DNA of 8,846 nucleotides, from the NCBI GenBank assembly GCA_030591625.1, contig JAUVAR010000096.1:1-8846 (forward strand), written 5' to 3'. The stretch comes from Candidatus Zixiibacteriota bacterium (GTDB taxonomy: Bacteria; Zixibacteria; MSB-5A5; GN15; FEB-12). This document shows positions 1 to 6,196 of this stretch, piece after piece. The notes beneath the pieces were generated by a model. It was not told the origin of the DNA and ran no database searches. It was given only the letters and a program-made list of their open reading frames with translations. The translations under genes were made by a program, and so were the position numbers. Numbering within the stretch: position 1 is the stretch's first letter; every line of letters starts with the position of its first letter.

Positions 1-1
1 C

Positions 2-70
2 GCCGGGGCTGAATGGCCCAACAGCACCGAGTTCAGTACCTGGGGGCGGATAAAGAGCTTCTATCGCTGA
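2..70 (+). CDS. Possible C-terminal end of a secreted protein (partial)
   Basis: An open frame runs from the window edge to a TGA at 68-70 and encodes about 22 residues ending in EFSTWGRIKSFYR. From memory, a closing WGxIKxxYR-type segment occurs at the C-terminus of some large extracellular proteins of uncultivated bacteria, and this is the main reason for the call. Another plus frame (3-53) is also open, so the open frame alone proves nothing. The gene would converge with the lipoprotein gene that ends at 196. The function cannot be seen because only the tail is present. Confidence 0.35.
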   Translation, partial: AGAEWPNSTEFSTWGRIKSFYR

Positions 71-195
71 ATATCATGCAATAACATACGACGCTCGTGG
101 CCACAATTTGGACGCAGTGATTTAGCAGTGAATACCACGTTTTCTCACACTCCCCGAAGATTTGTCTAAACTAAAATACTCACTCAGGGTCGAAC
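71..195. other. Intergenic spacer with a degenerate GGNCACAATTTGG motif
   Basis: This short spacer separates the possible plus-strand gene tail from the end of the minus-strand lipoprotein gene. I see no gene and no convincing hairpin followed by a T-run for either gene. It holds a degenerate copy of the 19-bp tandem motif at 99-117, described separately, and a short direct repeat GCAGTGA at about 114 and 126. Confidence 0.5.
99..117 (+). repeat. Degenerate copy of the 19-bp tandem GGTCACAAT motif
   Basis: The sequence GGCCACAATTTGGACGCAG matches the copy at 6011-6029 at 16 of 19 positions and is in the same orientation. It keeps the core CACAATTTGG, but its second half-site is damaged. On its own it could be chance. 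It gains weight because better copies lie in the other two intergenic regions of the window. Confidence 0.4.
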
Positions 196-1602
196 TCAAA
201 AAGTATCGTCGGAATCTACATCACTTTGCCAACAACCACTGGTGTGGCACCATCGGCCATCATCACCTTCGCATCCCGGTATGTTGCTCATGTCATTGAC
301 ATACTGCTTTATCAGCGGTGACCAGATTCCGTCATCTAGATTCGTGCTACCCCATTCCCCCTCGTATCTCATCCATTCAGGAGCATCATCGTCTGAACGA
401 AGTGGGGTCAGATTATTCCAGCTGAGGAGCTTCATAGACGATCCCCAGGGGCCGGGCTCGCGCTGGTCATCCCAATAGCAACAGGTTTGAACATCATAGG
501 TGTAGTCGTTCCAGTGATAACTACCGTGGTTCTTCCTCCCAACATACACGGCAGGGTGGTACGAAAATGGTAGATCGTAGCGCCCCGGGTTGCGCACATA
601 CCAACCGCCATGCTGAAAGAACAGAACACGATTTATCGTGTTATTCACGATCTTGACAATCACGCGTTCCCAGTCTGCATGGTGGGATCCTGAGACTCCG
701 TCGCATTGATCTTGCCAACCATAGAACCACCAATAAGTAATGTATTCGATTTTTGAGACGAGTTCGAATCCCATAGAACTGTAGGTCGCCCAGTTGCCTT
801 TCTCGACAATTCGGGCTCCATCAGCCCAGGCACCCTCTATTTGAAAAGTACCGTCGCCATTTGACTTTAGCACTTCTACATGGATCGCAGTGTACATCGT
901 GGAACTGAAGTCGGACCACGGTATTTCGACGGTGTACGTTGTCACAGCTGGTGATTCGAAGGCATGGATGGGAAAATGACCAACCTTCGGATTGCCCTTT
1001 CGAGTACGTGGCATCATATCTACTTGTGTTCCAGCCCATAGATGAAGTTCAGTCATCTCCCAGCCATCAATGGTAGATACAGTCAACCAAATGCTTGAGT
1101 CGGTCATGGTGGCACAAACATCACCTACTGTCTGGGATCGGCCAGCGATCAGAGTAATGCTTGTGTCACCTGCTGACCCGTTCATATTAGATATTCTAAA
1201 TATCTCCTGACACTTCTGATAGTTGTAGTAAGTTGGAGGTTGTGGGAGACTTGGTGGATTCAAACCAACTGTGATAGTACGTTTATCCAGATTTTGTATT
1301 CGACCCCGATTACCATTGAGTCGTGCTTTGTAGTAAACGCCGGCATCCATGGGGAAGCAATTGTCACTGTGTCCCTGCTCTTCATCAAACAAAAGTAACG
1401 GCGCAAACTTTTCGGCTTGCGTCTGCTCATCAACGGATTGACGTTGTACAACTTCAAAGCTCGATTTTTCTTTGGGGCTGAGAATTCCTCTCTCAATGTC
1501 ATCGCAACCGTTTATCAACAAGATAGTAGCAACTAATTGCAGTGCTATCGATAGCTGCTTAATTGAATTAAGCCAGCCAGACTTGTATTGATTCGCTAAC
1601 AT
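196..1602 (-). CDS. VPS62-like lipoprotein with an inserted beta-rich domain
   Basis: This is a complete 468-aa secreted lipoprotein. Residues 11-33 form a hydrophobic signal ending in LLINGC, with Cys33 as the predicted lipidated residue. Asp34-Asp35 follow, which in E. coli would favour inner-membrane retention. Residues 66-90 (FAPLLLFDEE onward) and 283-362 resemble the bacterial VPS62-related family: an aromatic YWWFYGW strand, the motif HHADWERV (307-314), FFQHGGW (328-334) and HPAVYVGRKNHGSY (349-362). Between these, about residues 145-275 look like a separate beta-sandwich module, with the landmarks DGWEMTELHLW, RKGNPKVGHF and EKGNWATY. That module recurs in secreted proteins as I remember them. 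The C-terminus is Cys-rich (C444, C452, C457). The ATG at 1602 is preceded by a purine-rich GAGAGAG about 4 bases upstream, and it keeps the signal peptide complete. A promoter lies at 1674-1701. No catalytic function can be assigned; a structural or surface role is as likely as an enzymatic one. Confidence 0.85.
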   Translation of the reverse strand: MLANQYKSGWLNSIKQLSIALQLVATILLINGCDDIERGILSPKEKSSFEVVQRQSVDEQTQAEKFAPLLLFDEEQGHSDNCFPMDAGVYYKARLNGNRGRIQNLDKRTITVGLNPPSLPQPPTYYNYQKCQEIFRISNMNGSAGDTSITLIAGRSQTVGDVCATMTDSSIWLTVSTIDGWEMTELHLWAGTQVDMMPRTRKGNPKVGHFPIHAFESPAVTTYTVEIPWSDFSSTMYTAIHVEVLKSNGDGTFQIEGAWADGARIVEKGNWATYSSMGFELVSKIEYITYWWFYGWQDQCDGVSGSHHADWERVIVKIVNNTINRVLFFQHGGWYVRNPGRYDLPFSYHPAVYVGRKNHGSYHWNDYTYDVQTCCYWDDQREPGPWGSSMKLLSWNNLTPLRSDDDAPEWMRYEGEWGSTNLDDGIWSPLIKQYVNDMSNIPGCEGDDGRWCHTSGCWQSDVDSDDTF

Positions 1603-1673
1603 GTTACTCTCTCTTTCTTTTGCGAGCCTAACGCCCTAGTGAAGGATCTTGAATACATCTACTATCATAGACT

Positions 1674-1701
1674 AATATAGACATTATTTGGGGGTTGTCA
1701 A
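1674..1701 (-). promoter_or_regulatory. Sigma70-type promoter for the lipoprotein gene
   Basis: Read on the minus strand, a perfect TTGACA (1701-1696) is followed after 16 bases by TATATT (1679-1674), five of six matches to TATAAT. Transcription would start near 1667 and give a leader of about 65 bases before the ATG at 1602. The -35 box sits inside one copy of the 10-bp repeat GGGTTGTCAA. The other copy (1749-1758) has no -10 at the right distance. Confidence 0.55.
1692..1701 (+). repeat. 10-bp direct repeat GGGTTGTCAA, copy 1
   Basis: GGGTTGTCAA occurs here and again at 1749-1758, a perfect match in the same orientation 57 bases apart. This copy overlaps the -35 box of the lipoprotein promoter, so the pair could be an operator. 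The chance of one 10-mer repeating in a 266-bp region is low but not negligible. Confidence 0.4.
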
Positions 1702-1748
1702 GTTCTTTGCGATTTACGAAACTGATGTGCCAACCAAATCTGTTTTAA

Positions 1749-1758
1749 GGGTTGTCAA
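1749..1758 (+). repeat. 10-bp direct repeat GGGTTGTCAA, copy 2
   Basis: This is the second perfect copy of the decamer. It runs straight into the GGTCACAAT tandem motif at 1762. The compound sequence TGTCAAAAC-GGTCACAAT recurs with a 2-base insertion downstream of the kinase gene (5817-5836). Confidence 0.4.
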
Positions 1759-1761
1759 AAC

Positions 1762-1780
1762 GGTCACAATATGGTCACAA
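1762..1780 (+). repeat. Tandem GGTCACAAT motif, best copy
   Basis: Two half-sites, GGTCACAAT at 1762-1770 and at 1773-1781, are perfect over nine bases and start 11 bases apart, about one helical turn. The arrangement as a direct repeat would suit either a transcription factor binding in tandem on one DNA face or arm-type sites of a tyrosine recombinase. It lies about 90 bases upstream of the kinase start codon. Confidence 0.6.
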
Positions 1781-1854
1781 TTGAATTATCCTAAATTTAT
1801 GTTGCATTGTAGAGTGAATGTACTATTTTTGTATTGATAACTCATTACAATATT

Positions 1855-1859
1855 GAGGA
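1855..1859 (+). promoter_or_regulatory. Shine-Dalgarno of the kinase gene
   Basis: GAGGA lies 9 bases before the ATG at 1869. A later in-frame ATG at 1917 (Met17) sits closer to where homologous kinases usually start but has no comparable site. The upstream start is therefore preferred. Confidence 0.65.
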
Positions 1860-1868
1860 TTCATATTT

Positions 1869-4800
1869 ATGGCAACAGATGAATCACATGATGACAGAAC
1901 TCAGGCTTACATCGTTATGACCAAAGGGACTATAGTATTTCATTATACAATTATCTCTAAAATCGGTGCCGGGGGAATGGGTGAGGTCTATTTGGCTGAG
2001 GATACCAAACTCAAGCGTCAAGTGGCACTTAAATTTTTGTCAATACCTTATATCAAGAATGATGACTTACGGGAACGATTTACCCGTGAGTCCAGGGCAG
2101 CGGCTAAGCTTGACCATCCCAATATTGTTCCGGTGTACGAGGTAGGTGAGTTTAACGGACGGCCATTTTTTGTTATGGCACATATTAAGGGGCATTCTCT
2201 AAAAGACCTTATCAAGCAAGGCAAACTATCGAGTGCGGAAGCTGTTGACTATGCGAAGCAAATTTGTGAAGGTTTGCACAAGGCACATTCGGTAGATATA
2301 GTTCATCGGGATATTAAACCCGCAAATATAATTATAGATCAAGATAACAAACCTCGGATTCTTGATTTTGGCTTGGCTACGGTTTTGGGTGAAGAAAAAT
2401 TGACCAAGACCGGTTCGACATTAGGCACGGTTGGATACATGGCTCCAGAGCAGATAGCAGGTAAGAATGTTGATCATCGGGCTGATCTGTTCTCACTGGG
2501 AGTGATACTTTATGAGATGTTAACCGGTCGTAAACCATTCGAAGGTGATAATGATATAGCGATTATCAAAGCTATAACCGACATTACGCCAGAACCAATC
2601 GCACGCTTCAAATCGGGAGTAGCGGCGGAGCTTCAGCAAGTTATAGACAAAGTTCTATCCAAAGACCCATCACTTCGTTATCAACATGCCGATGGTATGC
2701 TCTCTGACCTGAAGCGACTTGAAGTTGGTTCAGAGCAACAAGTAAAGAAAAATGTATCAAAGATTTGGTGGGTAGTTGCGGCTTTGGTGGTGATTGTTAT
2801 TGGAATCCTGGGAGGTTCACAATTCAAACAATGGTTTACTCCTGATGTGGTAAGGGCAAAGTCACTTGCGGTTATAGACTTTGACAATATAGGCTCTGAA
2901 GAAGACGCATACCTCGCCAGTGGTCTGGCCGAAGACCTGGCCGTCAAGCTACGCAATGTTTCAGAATTTCAGGTGGCCAGTTGTGCTGATATTCGTCGCC
3001 TGAGAAAAAAAGATCTGCTAGCCAAAGATGTCGCATCCCAATTAGGAGTGCAGTATGCACTGAGTGGTTCGCTTTTACGTCACGGAGAACAAATACAAAT
3101 TAATGTGGAGTTGATTGATGAGAAGACAGGTGATGTTATCTGGTCGGAACAATTCAATCGGCAGTTCACAGAAGTTTTTCAATTCATAGATGAGGTATCT
3201 CGCGGAATTTCAGAGGCTCTTGAAGTACACCTTATTCCCGAAGAACAATTAGCCTTGAAGCAAAAACCAACAGATGACTCCCGCGCCTACAATCATTACT
3301 TGAAGGGACGTCACTACTATTATGGTGTGACCTTCAGGGATAATGAACTCGCCGAAAAAGAATTTCAAAGAGCACTGCAACTCGATGTGGACTATCCTCT
3401 GGCATTGGCGGGTCTGGCTGATGCGTATGTGCAAAGGTACAAAGAACGGTTTGACTACGATGAATATTGGTTGGATTCCGCAGATGTTCTTGTGAGTCGG
3501 GCATTGGAACTGGACAATAACCTCGCCGAGGCGTATGAAGCACGTGCTGAAGTGCTGTATAGAAAAGAAAACTATCTGGGTGCACTTAAGGCGGCTGAAA
3601 TGGCCAAGAATCTTCGTCCGGATCTGGATGAACCATACTTGCGGTTAGGAGATATTTATTACAAACGTGGCGAAATAAGTAAAGCTCTTGAAATGTACAA
3701 TAAGGCTTTGAGCATCCGCCCGAGCGTCGATGCCCTGTGCAACAAGGCAAGTATCTATCGCTATCACGGCAAGTTAGATTCAGCTGCAATCGCTTATCAA
3801 GATGCCATAAAACTCAACCCTGATCACGTGCGTCCATACGGTGGGTTAGCGAGCTATTACAGTTGGCAAAACCAACCTGAAGAATCAGAGAGGATGTATC
3901 GACGTGCGATTGAAGTACGTCCCGATTATGCTTTCAATTATTGGAAGTTAGCAGTTCTTCTCAGTTGGCGACAAACTCGTTATGATGAAGCCGAAGCACT
4001 TCTGAGAGGCTTTGTTCGCGATTATCCTTACAACTGTGATGGGTACAAATGGCTTTTTTCGTGGTTCGCCGGAAATCAAGGTGATCGACCTGCTGCTATG
4101 GCAATAGCTGAACAGGCGGTGGTTCAAAACCCTGAACGGGTCTGGCCTTATCTGACTCTCGCTGAATTACAAGCCCATGGATTTGGAGGAACTGTTGACA
4201 GAGAAAAAACATTCAAGGAAACTGAGCGAGCACTGGAGTTGCGACCGAGGTCAAGCAGGGTACTGCAAGTGACGGGCATGGTCTATGCTTCTTTAGATAG
4301 TTTGGATAGGGCGATGGACTTCTATCAACAGGCACTTGACGTTAATCCAGGTTCTGTTAGCATACTCATCTCGATGGCAGAACTTCTGTTTCTACAACAA
4401 AAGTATGATAGTACTGTTCTTGTTACTCTTGAGGTCATAAACCAGACTCCAGGTCTTAGAGCTATTTCGATTCCGGGACTTCGCGGTGCAATTTTCAGCT
4501 ATAAACTTTTGGGAGATGCTATGATTCAACTCCAAAGAACAGATGAATACTTAGCTGTGGTTGAGAATGCTGCCGAGAAGTACGGAATCGACAATCCCGA
4601 TCTGTTCACACAACTTGGGTTGGAACAGTGTAGTGCCGGATTGTTTAGTGAGGCTATTATTTCATTTAAGCGTTATCTTGATATAAAGGAACATATCTTT
4701 ATCTTAGAGTATGCTGGTTTTGCCAATTGGATGATAGGAGAGAATGAGACAGCTCTTGCATATTTTCAAGAGGGCTTTCAAGCGGAGGGTGCGAACTTAT

Positions 4801-5780
4801 ATGTGGGCTTAGAATGCTGGTATATATCTTTCTTGAAGTATCAGGGAAAACACAATGAGATTGAACGCTATCTTGACAGTGCTCGTACCGATAGCACTCT
4901 GAAAGGGAGGTGGGCTAATTTTGCGCCGGAGTATTACCGTTCCATGCGGCACTTTGATGATGCTATAGCTGCATACGAAGAACTTACAGAAACCGGCGAC
5001 CCAACATGGAAGGATCAGCATCTGTACAATCTAGCGCAGGTGAAATGTTTATCAGGAGATTTTACCGGTACACGAGAAATACTTGAAAGATTAAAGGCTG
5101 ATAGTCACGCAAAACTTGGGTTGAATGTTAGTTTTTCATTGGCATTACTTACTGCTGTTGAAGGGAACATAACACAAGCCAGAATTGACGCTGAGCAAGT
5201 GTTAGAGGATTATTCTGCCAATCTGCATAATGATAACCATTTCAATGTTTTGGCAAAGTTACAATTTGCGGATGGACAAGCAGATGTTGCACTTGTTATG
5301 CTTGAGCAGATTAAGGGAACGAATATTGGTTATTCATTTCCTTCAGCTATGTACTTAAAAGCACAGCTTGAAAATCTGTATGGAACAAACGATACTGCAA
5401 GATATTTAGAAAAAGTTGAGTTATTTGCATCCCGCATGGCTTGCACTCCGAATGTTTTTACTAACATAGGCGAAGCCTATTGCAACTGGGCATTGGCAGC
5501 CGGACGGTTAGGGGATTTCTCTGTGGCTCTTGATGCCACAAAATTTGCTCAGCAGATTGAACCTGAGCGGGCCGATATTGCATACTGTTCTGCCTGCGTC
5601 TATTCGCTTATAGGAGATAATACTCAGGCACTTCAATGGCTTGAGATTGCCGTTGAAAAAGGACACCAGGAACTATGGTGGGCACGGGTTGATCCCGATC
5701 TTAATCCCCTCCGTGAACTTCCGCTCTTTAAGAAAATCATGAACGACTGGGACAAACAGATCCAGACACTTCTGAATTGA
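1869..5780 (+). CDS. Ser/Thr protein kinase with TolB-like and TPR domains
   Basis: This 1303-aa single-pass membrane signalling protein starts with a complete bacterial Hanks-type kinase at about residues 26-285. Its landmarks are the glycine loop IGAGGMGEVY (32-41), VALK with catalytic Lys55, the alpha-C Glu74, HRDIKPAN (146-153), DFG (166-168), APE (192-194) and DHRADLFSLG. All catalytic residues are present, so it should be active. A hydrophobic segment at 299-317 would cross the inner membrane. Residues 331-455 resemble the TolB-like/CyaB-FlgO module (SLAVIDFDN, LASGLAEDLAVKL, YALSGSLLRHGEQIQINVELID). From about 470 to the end there are many TPR-like helical pairs (for example 586-650), closing with PDLNPLRELPLFKKIMNDW. 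The family reading is an extracytoplasmic TPR sensor that signals inward to the kinase; ligand and substrates are unknown. It stands alone, convergent with the transporter operon, and is flanked by related repeats. Confidence 0.93.
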   Translation: MATDESHDDRTQAYIVMTKGTIVFHYTIISKIGAGGMGEVYLAEDTKLKRQVALKFLSIPYIKNDDLRERFTRESRAAAKLDHPNIVPVYEVGEFNGRPFFVMAHIKGHSLKDLIKQGKLSSAEAVDYAKQICEGLHKAHSVDIVHRDIKPANIIIDQDNKPRILDFGLATVLGEEKLTKTGSTLGTVGYMAPEQIAGKNVDHRADLFSLGVILYEMLTGRKPFEGDNDIAIIKAITDITPEPIARFKSGVAAELQQVIDKVLSKDPSLRYQHADGMLSDLKRLEVGSEQQVKKNVSKIWWVVAALVVIVIGILGGSQFKQWFTPDVVRAKSLAVIDFDNIGSEEDAYLASGLAEDLAVKLRNVSEFQVASCADIRRLRKKDLLAKDVASQLGVQYALSGSLLRHGEQIQINVELIDEKTGDVIWSEQFNRQFTEVFQFIDEVSRGISEALEVHLIPEEQLALKQKPTDDSRAYNHYLKGRHYYYGVTFRDNELAEKEFQRALQLDVDYPLALAGLADAYVQRYKERFDYDEYWLDSADVLVSRALELDNNLAEAYEARAEVLYRKENYLGALKAAEMAKNLRPDLDEPYLRLGDIYYKRGEISKALEMYNKALSIRPSVDALCNKASIYRYHGKLDSAAIAYQDAIKLNPDHVRPYGGLASYYSWQNQPEESERMYRRAIEVRPDYAFNYWKLAVLLSWRQTRYDEAEALLRGFVRDYPYNCDGYKWLFSWFAGNQGDRPAAMAIAEQAVVQNPERVWPYLTLAELQAHGFGGTVDREKTFKETERALELRPRSSRVLQVTGMVYASLDSLDRAMDFYQQALDVNPGSVSILISMAELLFLQQKYDSTVLVTLEVINQTPGLRAISIPGLRGAIFSYKLLGDAMIQLQRTDEYLAVVENAAEKYGIDNPDLFTQLGLEQCSAGLFSEAIISFKRYLDIKEHIFILEYAGFANWMIGENETALAYFQEGFQAEGANLYVGLECWYISFLKYQGKHNEIERYLDSARTDSTLKGRWANFAPEYYRSMRHFDDAIAAYEELTETGDPTWKDQHLYNLAQVKCLSGDFTGTREILERLKADSHAKLGLNVSFSLALLTAVEGNITQARIDAEQVLEDYSANLHNDNHFNVLAKLQFADGQADVALVMLEQIKGTNIGYSFPSAMYLKAQLENLYGTNDTARYLEKVELFASRMACTPNVFTNIGEAYCNWALAAGRLGDFSVALDATKFAQQIEPERADIAYCSACVYSLIGDNTQALQWLEIAVEKGHQELWWARVDPDLNPLRELPLFKKIMNDWDKQIQTLLN

Positions 5781-5816
5781 ATTGTCTTAGGAGGAACGAA
5801 AGATTCGTAATATTGC

Positions 5817-5836
5817 TGTCAAAAAGTGGTCACAAT
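5817..5836 (+). repeat. Downstream copy of the kinase-flanking repeat
   Basis: TGTCAAAAAGTGGTCACAAT resembles TGTCAAAACGGTCACAAT at 1753-1770, upstream of the kinase gene, differing by two extra bases and one substitution in the middle. Orientation is the same, so the two copies bracket the kinase gene as short direct repeats. The second GGTCACAAT half-site seen upstream is absent here. Confidence 0.5.
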
Positions 5837-5860
5837 AGGGTGTAAGCCCATGTGCTACAA

Positions 5861-5891
5861 CGCGAGTATGAGGTTCGATTCCCCCCCTCCA
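5861..5891 (+). pseudogene. tRNA- or tmRNA-like 3'-end fragment
   Basis: The stretch CGCGAGTATGAGG followed by TTCGATT and CCCCCCCTCCA looks like the T-arm and 3' acceptor end of a tRNA or tmRNA. TTCGATT is a typical T-loop, and many tmRNAs end in GGTTCGATTCC...CCTCCA. It cannot be a working gene here. The T-stem has mismatches, the acceptor strand is about two bases short, and no D-arm, anticodon arm or matching 5' acceptor strand is found upstream, which is the kinase gene. Such orphan 3' ends are what tyrosine-recombinase integration into a tRNA or tmRNA gene leaves behind, which is the inference here. A chance resemblance remains possible. Confidence 0.35.
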
Positions 5892-5927
5892 TATTTTATA
5901 AATTACTATAAGTTGATGAGTTACAAG

Positions 5928-5948
5928 ACTCTTCATAGAGGGGTTTTT
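5928..5948 (+). terminator. Weak candidate intrinsic terminator
   Basis: ACTCTT (5928-5933) can pair with AGGGGT (5939-5944) using two G-U pairs around a 5-base loop, and TTTTT (5944-5948) begins at the base of the stem. Alternatively CTCT pairs with AGAG around TCAT. It would terminate plus-strand transcription from the kinase gene or from the former RNA gene. The stem is weak. Confidence 0.3.
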
Positions 5949-6010
5949 ATCTAAATCTTCATCTTTTTTTCTATAACTTTGAATAATTACCAATAACTTA
6001 CAACGACTGA

Positions 6011-6029
6011 GGACACAATTTGGTCACAG
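6011..6029 (+). repeat. Tandem GGTCACAAT motif, third intergenic copy
   Basis: GGACACAATTTGGTCACAG matches the copy at 1762-1780 at 16 of 19 positions, in the same orientation and with the same 11-base half-site spacing. It lies 120 bases beyond the tRNA/tmRNA-like fragment. That is a plausible position for arm-type sites of an integrated element, but no integrase gene is in the window. Confidence 0.5.
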
Positions 6030-6169
6030 TCAAATACATCTCTGATAGTTTGCTTAAGTTGCAAAAGTGTTGTTCTGCTTCGGGATCATTATAGTAGATA
6101 TCAACAATTCTCAACGTTTTATTATAATTAAGGTTTTTATGTTGAATACAAACATCACTTTTTATGCTT

Positions 6170-6196
6170 AATTAAGATAGCGGATAAGTCTTAATT
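6170..6196. repeat. AT-rich inverted repeat at the end of the permease operon
   Basis: AATTAAGA (6170-6177) and TCTTAATT (6189-6196) form a perfect 8-bp inverted repeat around an 11-base loop and touch the TGA stop of the permease gene. In minus-strand RNA it would form a weak A-U stem just after the stop codon, but no U-run follows. It may protect the 3' end rather than terminate transcription. Confidence 0.35.

Larger units (their letters stand above)
1603..1868. other. Divergent intergenic region between lipoprotein and kinase genes
   Basis: This 266-bp AT-rich region separates two divergently transcribed genes. It carries a recognisable minus-strand promoter, a perfect 10-bp direct repeat and a tandem GGTCACAAT motif, all listed separately. 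For the kinase gene I found no -35/-10 pair with good spacing. TACAAT at 1846-1851 is too close to the Shine-Dalgarno, and TACTAT at 1821-1826 lacks a convincing -35. Confidence 0.7.
5781..6195. other. 415-bp convergent intergenic region with recombination-like motifs
   Basis: No convincing gene lies between the end of the kinase gene and the end of the permease gene on the opposite strand. The region contains, in order: a tiny perfect hairpin ACGAA-AGA-TTCGT (5796-5808), a TGTCAAAA..GGTCACAAT repeat (5817-5836), a tRNA/tmRNA-like 3' end (5861-5891), a weak terminator (5928-5948), a tandem CACAAT motif (6011-6029), an AT-rich stretch, and an inverted repeat AATTAAGA/TCTTAATT (6170-6177 and 6189-6196) next to the permease stop codon. 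Confidence 0.65.

Noticed and set aside
1917..1919. Alternative kinase start at Met17
   Set aside because: It lacks a good Shine-Dalgarno site, while the ATG at 1869 has GAGGA at proper spacing. It remains possible because kinase homology begins after it.
5796..5808. Hairpin ACGAA-AGA-TTCGT after the kinase stop codon as a terminator
   Set aside because: The stem is only 5 bp and no T-run follows.
5830..5891. A complete tRNA gene
   Set aside because: I tried to fold the sequence upstream of the T-loop with both 4- and 5-base variable loops. No anticodon stem or matching 5' acceptor strand was found.
5787..5993. A minus-strand open frame of 68 codons in the convergent region
   Set aside because: Its peptide contains GGIEPH, the usual result of translating the antisense of a tRNA-like T-arm. 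There is no Shine-Dalgarno site or family resemblance.
6011..6085. A short plus-strand frame ending KLQKCCSASGSL
   Set aside because: It is under 25 codons, has no proper start or ribosome-binding site, and resembles nothing I recognise.
6088..6114. Minus-strand promoter-like TTGAGA and TATAAT
   Set aside because: The spacing is only 15 bases, the region is very AT-rich, and no gene lies downstream on that strand before the antisense of the kinase gene.
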